Under the pieces are notes generated by a model. That model was not told the origin of the DNA. It did not search any database and worked only from the letters and a program-made list of their open reading frames with translations. 5,230 bases of DNA, taken from Legionellales bacterium (lineage in GTDB: Bacteria; Pseudomonadota; Gammaproteobacteria; PIVX01). The position numbers and the translations under genes were made by a program. Location: contig JABSQI010000135.1 of NCBI GenBank assembly GCA_013215905.1, forward strand, positions 1-5,230. Direction: 5' to 3'. Shown here piece by piece: positions 1-5,230 of the stretch; the stretch's first letter is position 1; every line of letters begins with the position of its first letter.

Positions 1-72
1 AGCAGCCAATATTTGCCGCTGTCGGTATGTGATTATATTTTTTACCTTTCTTTGTGTGTTGTACACACTCAT
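1..72 (-). CDS. Start of an unidentified gene running off the left edge (5' partial)
   Basis: Reading leftward, an ATG at 72-70 opens a frame of 24 codons that stays open to base 1. The peptide begins MSVYNTQRKVKNIITY and continues RQRQILAA. It is hydrophilic and basic, with no signal peptide or membrane segment in the visible part. The first 31 bases of the window are clearly richer in G+C than the AT-rich intergenic DNA next to them, which fits coding sequence. An in-frame TAA lies at 102-100, so ATG 72 is the first conventional start, although I see no Shine-Dalgarno sequence before it. The pattern 'RQRQ-x-L-x-A' near the N-terminus recalls the opening of DNA polymerase III psi subunits (HolD) of gammaproteobacteria, but eight residues are far too few to assign it. 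The gene would be divergent from the rho fragment and ubiD. Competing open frames exist on the other strand here, so this is only moderately supported. Confidence 0.42.
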   Translation of the reverse strand, partial: MSVYNTQRKVKNIITYRQRQILAA

Positions 73-81
73 ATGTATAAT
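52..81 (+). promoter_or_regulatory. Candidate sigma70 promoter upstream of the rho fragment and ubiD
   Basis: A perfect -10 hexamer TATAAT lies at 76-81, and an 18-base spacer separates it from a weak -35 TTGTGT at 52-57. Transcription would start near 88 and read the rho fragment and then ubiD. The -10 box sits inside the palindrome 74-86, so the opposite strand carries a near-consensus TATTAT (82-77). The element could therefore serve the divergent gene too, but a start from that box would lie almost at its ATG, giving a leaderless message. The hexamers alone are modest evidence in DNA this AT-rich. Confidence 0.35.
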
Positions 82-106
82 ATACAGATTACTGATAAAT
101 TATCAG
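74..106. repeat. Two perfect palindromes in the divergent intergenic region
   Basis: TGTATA-A-TATACA at 74-86 and CTGATAA-A-TTATCAG at 92-106 are each perfect inverted repeats around a single central A. Their centres (80 and 99) are 19 bp apart, close to two helical turns. The first contains the TATAAT box, and both lie between the divergent start at 72 and the rho fragment. This arrangement would suit a repressor operator, but no regulator is known and short AT palindromes arise easily by chance. Confidence 0.35.
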
Positions 107-141
107 CCAATTTCTTATTTGGTTGATTTATCGATAATCTT

Positions 142-420
142 TTGGTGAATTCTTTATTTGAAGAATTCAAAAGTACTGGTAATATGGAAATACAACTAGA
201 TAGAAAAATTGCAGAAAAGCGTATTTATCCTGCAATTAATATTAACCGCTCAGGCACAAGAAGAGAAGAGCTGCTAGCTACTGAAGAAGAGCTACAAAAA
301 ATGTGGATCCTAAGAAAAATCCTTAGTCAAATGGATGAAATATCAGCCGCAGAATTTCTCATTGATAGACTAAAAGATACTAAAACTAATCAAGAATTCT
401 TTAACGCTATGAAACAGTAA
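142..420 (+). pseudogene. rho: 3' fragment of transcription termination factor rho
   Basis: From 157 to the TAA at 418-420 the frame encodes the last ~87 residues of Rho, the hexameric RNA helicase that ends transcription. The order [47 protein letters not shown], then EFLIDRL and FFNAMKQ matches the end of the 419-residue E. coli protein. The arginine-finger segment RSGTR is intact. The missing ~330 residues carry the RNA-binding domain, Walker A/B motifs and Q/R loops, so the fragment cannot act alone. Upstream, the frame hits TGA at 124-126 and no frame resembles Rho. Possible starts are TTG at 142 or ATG at 184, both without a ribosome-binding site. No stop or frameshift disturbs the retained part, so the break is recent, or this is a partial duplicate and a full rho exists elsewhere. 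ubiD begins 9 bases after it. Identity as Rho is very sure; non-functionality is inferred. Confidence 0.85.
146..169. repeat. 9-bp perfect hairpin at the edge of the rho homology
   Basis: TGAATTCTT at 146-154 is the exact reverse complement of AAGAATTCA at 161-169, with a 6-base loop. The right arm encodes part of the conserved Rho stretch FEEFK. The left arm occupies the point where similarity to Rho ends. The hairpin therefore marks the junction between rho sequence and foreign upstream DNA. Confidence 0.6.
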
Positions 421-429
421 TTATGTAAG

Positions 430-1899
430 ATGCAATACCAAGATCTTAGAGATTTTATTACTCAATTAGAACAAAAAAAATTATTAAAACGTATTCAGCA
501 TCCAATATCTCCAAATCTTGAAATTACTGCTATCTGTGACAGAACCTTAAAAAACAATGGACCAGCACTACTATTTGAGAACCCAACTGGATTTTCAATT
601 CCTGTACTTGGGAATTTATTTGGTAGTCAAGAGAGAATTATTCTAGGTCTTGGAAGACAAAATCTTGAAGAACTGAAAGAGTTTGGAAAATTCTTAGCTT
701 TATTTAGATCTCCTAAACCTCCAAAAGGATTTATAGATGCCATTTCTAGTCTACCGATGTATAAGCAGATCCTAAATATGGCTCCAAAAATAACAAATAA
801 TGCGCCTATCCATGAAAATATTATATCCAAAGAAGATATTGATTTAACTACTCTTCCTATCCAAAAATGCTGGCCTGAAGATATATCCCCTTTAATAACC
901 TGGGGATTAGTTACAACTAAATCACTAACTCATAACAGACAAAATCTTGGGATATATCGCCAACAAATTATAGGTAAAAATAAAACTATAATGCGCTGGC
1001 TAAAACACAGAGGCGGTGCAATTGACTATCAGATATTCAGGAAAAAATATCCTGATAAACCATTTCCTGTGTCTGTATCTTTAGGCTGTGATCCATCCAC
1101 AATGCTATCTGCTGTTATGCCAATACCAGATCAGATATCTGAATATTCTTTTGCTGGATTATTACGAGGACAAAAAACCTTATTAACTAAGTGTTTATCA
1201 AATGATCTATTAGTCCCAGCAAAAGCAGAAATAGTTCTGGAAGGATATATTTACCCAAACGATGAGGCACTAGAAGGACCTTTTGGCGACCATACAGGGT
1301 ATTATAATGACCAAGAGAAATTTCCAGTGTTTACAATTGAAAAGATGGCTTATCGCAACAATCCAATATATCACAGCACATACACTGGAAAACCACCTGA
1401 TGAACCATCAATGCTTGGTTTAACACTCAATGAATTATTTATTCCTCTAATTCAACAGCAGTTCCCAGAAATTACTGATTTTTACTTACCCCCAGAAGGT
1501 TGTAGCTATAGAATAGCTATTGTAACAATAGATAAGCAATATCCAGGACATGCAAAACAAGTTATGTTAGGAGTCTGGTCTTTTTTAAAGCAATTTATGT
1601 ATACTAAATGGATTATCGTTTGTAACAATGATATTAACGCTAGAGACTGGAAAGATGTAATGTGGGCAATATCAACAAAAATGGATCCAAGTAGAGATCT
1701 AGTACTATTAGAAAACACTCCTATTGACTATTTAGATTTTGCCTCAGAAAAATCAGATATTGGTTCAAAAATAGGATTTGATGCAACTGATAAAATAGGG
1801 AATGAAACAAATAGAACTTGGGGAAATAAGATTAATCAAGATCCAAATATTAATAAAAAAATAGATATACTTTGGCAAGAATTGGATATTTGCACGTAG
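430..1899 (+). CDS. ubiD: UbiD, 4-hydroxy-3-polyprenylbenzoate decarboxylase
   Basis: This enzyme removes the carboxyl group of 4-hydroxy-3-polyprenylbenzoate to give 2-polyprenylphenol in ubiquinone synthesis, using prenylated FMN made by UbiX. The protein has 489 residues (E. coli 497) and aligns almost without gaps, offset by three residues at the N-terminus. By that alignment the metal and cofactor ligands N172 (in [10 protein letters not shown]) and E238 ([11 protein letters not shown]) are present. The catalytic triad R177-E282-D287 is also present, the last two in [12 protein letters not shown]. Other conserved blocks are CWPED (147-151), [10 protein letters not shown] (188-197), [11 protein letters not shown] (316-326), LPPEGCSYR (353-361) and [11 protein letters not shown] (429-439), so the enzyme looks active. 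ATG 430 matches the family N-terminus (E. coli Met4) and has no strong Shine-Dalgarno, only TAAG directly before it. The gene is co-directional with the rho remnant and probably cotranscribed with it. A UbiX gene is not in the window. Confidence 0.97.
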   Translation: MQYQDLRDFITQLEQKKLLKRIQHPISPNLEITAICDRTLKNNGPALLFENPTGFSIPVLGNLFGSQERIILGLGRQNLEELKEFGKFLALFRSPKPPKGFIDAISSLPMYKQILNMAPKITNNAPIHENIISKEDIDLTTLPIQKCWPEDISPLITWGLVTTKSLTHNRQNLGIYRQQIIGKNKTIMRWLKHRGGAIDYQIFRKKYPDKPFPVSVSLGCDPSTMLSAVMPIPDQISEYSFAGLLRGQKTLLTKCLSNDLLVPAKAEIVLEGYIYPNDEALEGPFGDHTGYYNDQEKFPVFTIEKMAYRNNPIYHSTYTGKPPDEPSMLGLTLNELFIPLIQQQFPEITDFYLPPEGCSYRIAIVTIDKQYPGHAKQVMLGVWSFLKQFMYTKWIIVCNNDINARDWKDVMWAISTKMDPSRDLVLLENTPIDYLDFASEKSDIGSKIGFDATDKIGNETNRTWGNKINQDPNINKKIDILWQELDICT

Positions 1900-1936
1900 T
1901 ATATACTGTATCAAAGTAGTTCAAGATTTTCATACA

Positions 1937-1965
1937 TAAACATTGACTAACAATCTAAATGTTTA
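1937..1965. repeat. 8-bp inverted repeat downstream of ubiD
   Basis: TAAACATT at 1937-1944 pairs perfectly with AATGTTTA at 1958-1965 around a 13-base loop. It lies 37 bases past the ubiD stop codon in the convergent intergenic region. The stem is AT-rich, with only one G-C pair, and no T-run follows on the plus strand, so it is a poor intrinsic terminator. It may protect or mark the 3' end of the ubiD message. Confidence 0.3.
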
Positions 1966-1991
1966 CCAACAATAAATAACTTCGTATTTAA

Positions 1992-2029
1992 TAATATTCT
2001 ATAATTGGGTTTAATATACAAGAATATTA
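1992..2029 (-). terminator. Weak candidate terminator or 3'-end hairpin of the leftward cluster
   Basis: TAATATTCT at 1992-2000 and AGAATATTA at 2021-2029 form a perfect 9-bp inverted repeat with a 20-base loop. It overlaps the stop codon (2029-2027) of the leftward secreted-protein gene, so that message could fold here as it ends. The stem is very AT-rich, the loop is long, and what follows on the minus strand is only loosely T-rich. It may be a 3' structure rather than an efficient terminator. Confidence 0.25.
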
Positions 2030-2674
2030 ATGTTCATTGGATGTCCAATAAGAATAAAACCATTTACAAAGTCCTAAACATTTTTGATATGGGGTTTGTT
2101 TATAATAATAATCATCCGATTTTTTTGCTAATAATTCTGTTTCTAATTCTGGATTTATCATCAGTAATGGTGGCTCTATCAACTGACCTCTAAATTTTTG
2201 CTCCTGATTTTTATCGGTAACAGATATTAGTCCATTACTGTTAACGTACACGTACAATACAAATAGCTGTTTTGTATCTGTAGTAAAGTTAGTACAATAG
2301 GATTTTAATTGAGTATACTTCCCATGCTTAGATATGCTTAAATCTTTTTTTCTCTCTAATGAGAAATACACAATTAACATATCTGGCTTTAAATAAAAAT
2401 TATCAGAATTATCCTCAGTCATATAAGAAGGCATGCCTATTTTTAATAACTTCCTTGTTGTCAGTTGCATACTCCTACTTAGATTTATTGAAACCTTATA
2501 CGAGGATTTAGGAGGTACAAAAGCTATTTTCCCCCTTACTGAAAATTCTGTAAGACCTATGACAAGCAGAAAATGCTTGTTATCATTGAAGATTAGATAA
2601 TCAACTCTGGCTGCAAAAATATTTCCAGAAATTAAAAGCAAAATTATAAACCTTATAAATAATATTTCCCTCAT
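2027..2674 (-). CDS. Unrecognised secreted or periplasmic protein, 215 residues
   Basis: I do not recognise this family. The N-terminus MREILFIRFIILLLISGNIFA is a textbook Sec signal peptide: a positive start, a hydrophobic core at about residues 5-16, and likely cleavage after A21 or A22. There is no other membrane segment and no lipobox cysteine, so the mature ~194-residue protein is probably periplasmic or exported. The mature part looks like alternating beta strands (VDYLIF, KHFLLVIGL, GKIAFVPP, DMLIVYFSLE, QLFVLYVYV) and is rich in lysine and tyrosine. Three cysteines are present: C127, and C199 and C203 near the C-terminus (CLGLC), followed by an aromatic tail (WFYSYW). It lies 77 bases downstream of hemY on the same strand, so cotranscription is possible but not certain. 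ATG 2674 is chosen because it begins the signal peptide; the ribosome site is weak, with only a GAAGA directly before it. The continuous 215-codon frame and clear signal peptide make it a real gene. Confidence 0.8.
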   Translation of the reverse strand: MREILFIRFIILLLISGNIFAARVDYLIFNDNKHFLLVIGLTEFSVRGKIAFVPPKSSYKVSINLSRSMQLTTRKLLKIGMPSYMTEDNSDNFYLKPDMLIVYFSLERKKDLSISKHGKYTQLKSYCTNFTTDTKQLFVLYVYVNSNGLISVTDKNQEQKFRGQLIEPPLLMINPELETELLAKKSDDYYYKQTPYQKCLGLCKWFYSYWTSNEH

Positions 2675-2751
2675 TCTTCATCTTTTTGATTACATAGTAA
2701 GTATCATTTTATTATTTTATCCAACAGACTACGAAGAATGCAGTAGATAGA

Positions 2752-3933
2752 TTAGCTTCCAACAATCTCTATTCCTTTTTTATAACACTCTATAGATAAT
2801 TCATACTCTTCCATAATATTTAATAAATCACCAAGTTCTGCATATATTTTAGAAGATGGATTTAAATGTAAGCTTTCCTCATAATGACTTTTAGCTTTAC
2901 TCCATAATTTATTTCTAGAGGAAATCCTTGCTAATGCCGTATGCAAATAAGCAGAATTATCATGTTTTCGTAAATAATTTTCTGCAACCTTAAGTTGCTT
3001 ATCTGGAGTTTTACTAATTATATTACCATATGTCTCTATTACATGATCTGACCAATTATTTTTTAACTTCTTAATAAGAATTTTTTCAGCATGTTCAACC
3101 TCACCGATTTTAACTAAATATTTAGAATGGACAATAATAATATCTTCACTGGATTTTATGTCTCTTGATAGTTTACTATATATTGCCATATAGTCTTTAA
3201 GGCTATCATTATCTAGTAATTCTCTTAAGATGTTACAATTAGTAAGCAATTCCGTTTGATAAATTTCATCGGTACTAATTATCTGCAATTGTTTAATCTT
3301 TGGGAGTAATAATAATAATGCTCCCCAGTCATGAATTTCTAAATATATATCATGCAATAATTTAACTGCATATCTATTTTCAGGCTCACAAATTAAAATT
3401 CCTTCCAAACTAGCCAAAGCCAACTCAATTTCATGATTTTGCAAATATAATTCTATCTGAGTAAATCTAACAGCCAGATCATCATTTTCACATGCTTGAT
3501 AAGCTAGATCTATATAACTATCTCTTTTTTTCATGTCCCCTTGTTCTTGGGCCGTTTTTGCTGCGGATAAATAATTTAACATAGGTGAAGAACTATGATT
3601 AACTGATTTTAGTAAATGCTTCTCAGCCTGTTTCCATTTCCCCTCTATGATCTCAATCATTCCCCTAATAGTATTTTTACTTGCTAACTTCCTTTTCCTC
3701 CTACTAAGTAAATTAGGAATAAAATAATATATTCGCCCAAATATACCAAAAGCTCTAAAAAGCATGTTAAAGAGGAAATATGTACAAATAAAAAATAAAA
3801 CTAATAGCCACAATGGCATCTCAATGGTATACGTTTGGAACGACAGTAATGCATACCCAGGTTCTTTAGTAAGATATATGCCAACTAAAGCTGAGCAGAC
3901 AAAAATTAAAAAAACAAATATAAACCTAAACAT
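2752..3933 (-). CDS. hemY: HemY, membrane-anchored TPR protein linked to haem synthesis
   Basis: The protein has 393 residues (E. coli HemY 398) and the family layout: two N-terminal membrane helices (about 3-21 and 41-60), a basic stretch RRKRK (78-82) at the cytoplasmic face, then a helical TPR-like domain to the end. Family landmarks include EPGYALL between the helices, the segment EGKWKQAEKHLLKS (97-110), PMLNYLSAAKTAQEQGD (117-133), DWGALLLLLP (202-211) and a C-terminal TPR pair, LWSKAKSHYEESLHLNPS and ELSIECYKKGIE. This proteobacterial HemY is unrelated to the Bacillus protoporphyrinogen oxidase of the same name. Its exact role is unsettled; it is usually described as a late haem-pathway or scaffold protein. 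The gene starts 6 bases after hemX with a good ribosome site, AGG, overlapping the hemX stop codon. That implies translational coupling and one operon with hemX. Confidence 0.93.
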   Translation of the reverse strand: MFRFIFVFLIFVCSALVGIYLTKEPGYALLSFQTYTIEMPLWLLVLFFICTYFLFNMLFRAFGIFGRIYYFIPNLLSRRKRKLASKNTIRGMIEIIEGKWKQAEKHLLKSVNHSSSPMLNYLSAAKTAQEQGDMKKRDSYIDLAYQACENDDLAVRFTQIELYLQNHEIELALASLEGILICEPENRYAVKLLHDIYLEIHDWGALLLLLPKIKQLQIISTDEIYQTELLTNCNILRELLDNDSLKDYMAIYSKLSRDIKSSEDIIIVHSKYLVKIGEVEHAEKILIKKLKNNWSDHVIETYGNIISKTPDKQLKVAENYLRKHDNSAYLHTALARISSRNKLWSKAKSHYEESLHLNPSSKIYAELGDLLNIMEEYELSIECYKKGIEIVGS

Positions 3934-3935
3934 AT

Positions 3936-3942
3936 CAACCTA
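3936..3942 (-). promoter_or_regulatory. Ribosome-binding site of hemY overlapping the hemX stop codon
   Basis: On the minus strand TAGGTTGATATG joins the hemX stop (TAG, 3942-3940) to the hemY start (3933-3931). The AGG core shares two bases with the stop codon and lies six bases before ATG. It is the clearest Shine-Dalgarno among the genes here and supports translational coupling of hemX to hemY. Confidence 0.6.
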
Positions 3943-4971
3943 CATTTTTTGATTCTTGTCTTGTAATCTACGATTTATTTCCTTCACACTATTTAATTGA
4001 TGGCTAGGAGGATTTAAATCCTTATTCTTTAATTCTTTCAGCAAAGTTATTGCAGTTTGATTTACTGTACTATCTTTTGAAAAATTTCTTTCTATAATAT
4101 TAATAGCTTGGGTAATTGTATCTTGGTATATCTGAGTATTTCGATAGATAATTGCCCATTGTATTTGATTCAGTAATAATTTAAGATTTTGGATAACAAT
4201 TTTTTCATTCTCTTTTGATATAAGTGGACTAACTTTCTTATCATGTCTTTTAAAAACAATAAGCTTCTTAATAATGAATATTCCCTTATCTATATAACCT
4301 CTCCAACCTTGACGAGGAATAAAATCATCATCTTTCTTTTGAACAACTACAGTGGATGGTTGTACAACAAATTTTTCGGAAAGTAATTTTACAGATTCAA
4401 TTTTAGCGAATAAAGCTGCTTGATCAATAATATTTCTTGATTGTACTTCTGAAATATCTTTTTTAATAGTGTCTTTTAGGTTAGCTAAATCTCCTGTTAG
4501 TAGCGTTGCTTGCTGATAAACTTCTTGTAATAATTCTACTGCAGCATCTATATTATGAGAATACCTTATCACCCAAGAAGCAATTTGTAATCCTGAACGA
4601 ACTTCTAATACTAAAATATTATTTTTTGATACCTCACTACTAGAGTATTCAGAAATTTTTTGTAATTGTGTTTTGTTAGCTAATACAATTTTTTTGTTTT
4701 TATTAATGTTGTTATTTAGCTCATTAAGTAATTTTTGATTTTCTTTCTTAAAAAATTCTAACTCTTCCTGAAGTGCTGATTTAGTAATTTCTATATTCAC
4801 ATCTGAAATTAAAGACTCCATTTTTTGGATCTTTATATAGAAAAAATAAGAAGCTCCTCCTATCATAGCTACTATTAAGAGCAAAACAATATACATAAAA
4901 GAGCATTTAGATTTTTTTGTTTCTTTCTTCTTTTCGCTTTTAGTAGATTTCTTAATATTTTTTTCTGTCAT
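3940..4971 (-). CDS. hemX: HemX, inner-membrane protein of the hemX-hemY pair
   Basis: This is a 343-residue HemX-family protein, shorter than E. coli HemX (393). A lysine-rich cytoplasmic tail (1-22) is followed by one membrane helix at about 24-46 (FMYIVLLLIVAMIGGASYFF), a probable coiled coil (about 49-110) and the conserved periplasmic HemX domain (about 117-340). Family signatures are VLEVRSGLQIASWVIR followed by NIDAAVELLQEVYQQA (140-155), the central alpha-helical segment, the linker GWRGYIDKG (222-230), and the C-terminal block ENEKIVIQNLKLLLNQIQWA then NTQIYQDTITQAINIIERNF. HemX is often annotated as uroporphyrinogen-III C-methyltransferase, but it has no methyltransferase fold; that label comes from old operon-based naming. 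The shorter length reflects a reduced N-terminal tail. GGGA lies just before the ATG as a weak ribosome site, and a promoter candidate sits at 4990-5018. It leads hemY by 6 bases. hemC and hemD, common upstream partners, are not visible. Confidence 0.92.
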   Translation of the reverse strand: MTEKNIKKSTKSEKKKETKKSKCSFMYIVLLLIVAMIGGASYFFYIKIQKMESLISDVNIEITKSALQEELEFFKKENQKLLNELNNNINKNKKIVLANKTQLQKISEYSSSEVSKNNILVLEVRSGLQIASWVIRYSHNIDAAVELLQEVYQQATLLTGDLANLKDTIKKDISEVQSRNIIDQAALFAKIESVKLLSEKFVVQPSTVVVQKKDDDFIPRQGWRGYIDKGIFIIKKLIVFKRHDKKVSPLISKENEKIVIQNLKLLLNQIQWAIIYRNTQIYQDTITQAINIIERNFSKDSTVNQTAITLLKELKNKDLNPPSHQLNSVKEINRRLQDKNQKM

Positions 4972-4989
4972 AATTCCCAGCTATCTTAC

Positions 4990-5018
4990 ATAATAAAATT
5001 TGTACTATAATTTATCAA
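4990..5018 (-). promoter_or_regulatory. Candidate sigma70 promoter of hemX-hemY
   Basis: On the minus strand TTGATA (5018-5013) and TATTAT (4995-4990) are separated by exactly 17 bases and each differs from consensus by one position. Transcription would begin near 4983, leaving a leader of about 12 bases before the hemX ATG at 4971. The spacing and match are the best in the window, and the position immediately before the first gene of the cluster supports it. AT-rich DNA yields many look-alikes. Confidence 0.5.
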
Positions 5019-5230
5019 TAGATATTAATATACATGATATCAAAATTATACACTACATAATTAAAATATTTTATGTATTTAACATTAAGAGCCAAAATAA
5101 CCCACATAAATCAAGTTTTATAATTTTATATCCCAATATTCATCATATTTTCAACAACATACAATTTTTTTATTAGCCAAAATTTCCCCATATCACTTCT
5201 ACTATTATAGAAAAGTATTTTATAATTCTC
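5019..5230. other. AT-rich stretch without a supportable gene
   Basis: About 210 bases beyond the hemX promoter candidate show no gene I can defend. There is an AT hairpin, TACATAA (5054-5060) with TTATGTA (5071-5077) around a 10-base loop, and several poly-T runs. A minus-strand frame enters from the right edge and stays open for 34 codons to a TAA at 5128-5126; its peptide resembles neither HemD nor any family I know. The stretch may be a decayed gene or an ordinary intergenic region. Confidence 0.5.

Noticed and set aside
2..148. Plus-strand frame open from base 2 to a TGA at 146-148 encoding 48 mostly hydrophobic residues (including IIFFTFLCVLYTLICII).
   Set aside because: It could be the tail of a membrane protein, but AT-rich non-coding DNA often yields hydrophobic frames. 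It overlaps the divergent minus-strand start and matches no family I know.
110..171. The stretch before FEEFK reads as LLVNS in frame, with DLSII in the next frame, recalling an intein C-terminus (block F and a final Asn-Ser).
   Set aside because: The penultimate His is missing, a TGA interrupts the frame at 124-126, and the following Ser is not at a residue expected in Rho. The hairpin explains the junction better.
1..420. TGA read as tryptophan, which would join the frame open from base 1 to the rho fragment.
   Set aside because: All UbiD tryptophans use TGG, and the joined upstream peptide bears no resemblance to Rho. The absence of TGA stops among five genes is a small sample.
627..830. 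Minus-strand frames inside ubiD (627-830 and 1506-1718) and a plus-strand frame at 3764-3952 across the hemY start.
   Set aside because: They lie opposite strongly conserved coding sequence and have no independent support.
2036..2049. Palindrome ATTGGA-TG-TCCAAT.
   Set aside because: It lies inside the coding end of the secreted-protein gene and is short enough to be chance.
2005..2193. 62-codon plus-strand frame.
   Set aside because: It is the reverse-strand shadow of the 3' end of the secreted-protein gene, with no ribosome site or family resemblance.
421..4993. The 11-mer TTATGTAAGAT occurs just before ubiD (421-431) and, on the minus strand, before hemX (4993-4983).
   Set aside because: Repeated AT-rich 11-mers are expected by chance in a 5-kb window of this composition, and the two copies are placed differently relative to their start codons.
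5073..5123. 16-codon plus-strand frame starting at ATG 5073, and the 34-codon minus-strand frame entering from the right edge.
   Set aside because: Both are very short, lack a convincing ribosome site and match nothing recognisable.

Overview
The window is about 70% A+T and carries genes typical of Gammaproteobacteria. It holds a UbiD decarboxylase that follows the E. coli enzyme almost end to end, a hemX-hemY pair (a gene pair characteristic of beta/gammaproteobacteria), and a piece of the transcription terminator Rho. The base composition, long poly-A/T runs, a broken housekeeping gene and gene-poor stretches suggest a host-associated or otherwise AT-drifted gammaproteobacterium, such as a Legionellales- or Francisella-like lineage. 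That placement is inference and cannot be fixed from this sequence. The code looks standard: all UbiD tryptophans are TGG, and the complete genes end in TAA or TAG.

Layout. At 1-72 a minus-strand gene appears to begin and run off the left edge. Next comes a short intergenic region (73-141) packed with palindromes and containing a TATAAT box. A 3' fragment of rho (142-420, plus) follows. It is intact in sequence but lacks the first ~330 residues of the protein, and it abuts full-length ubiD (430-1899, plus). A convergent intergenic stretch (1900-2026) with two AT-rich inverted repeats separates this from a leftward cluster: hemX (4971-3940), hemY (3933-2752) and an unrecognised secreted-protein gene (2674-2027). 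The last 259 bases (4972-5230) hold a good promoter candidate for hemX and otherwise no supportable gene.

Function. ubiD supplies the decarboxylation step of ubiquinone synthesis. hemX and hemY encode membrane-anchored proteins historically linked to the haem pathway, but hemC and hemD, which often precede them, are not within the 259 bases upstream. So hemXY and the secreted protein may form their own transcription unit.

The most notable point is the rho remnant. Rho homology stops abruptly at an exact 9-bp hairpin (146-169), and the DNA beyond is the start region of a divergent gene, which looks like a rearrangement breakpoint. I saw no transposase, CRISPR array, RNA gene or clear novel multi-gene system.
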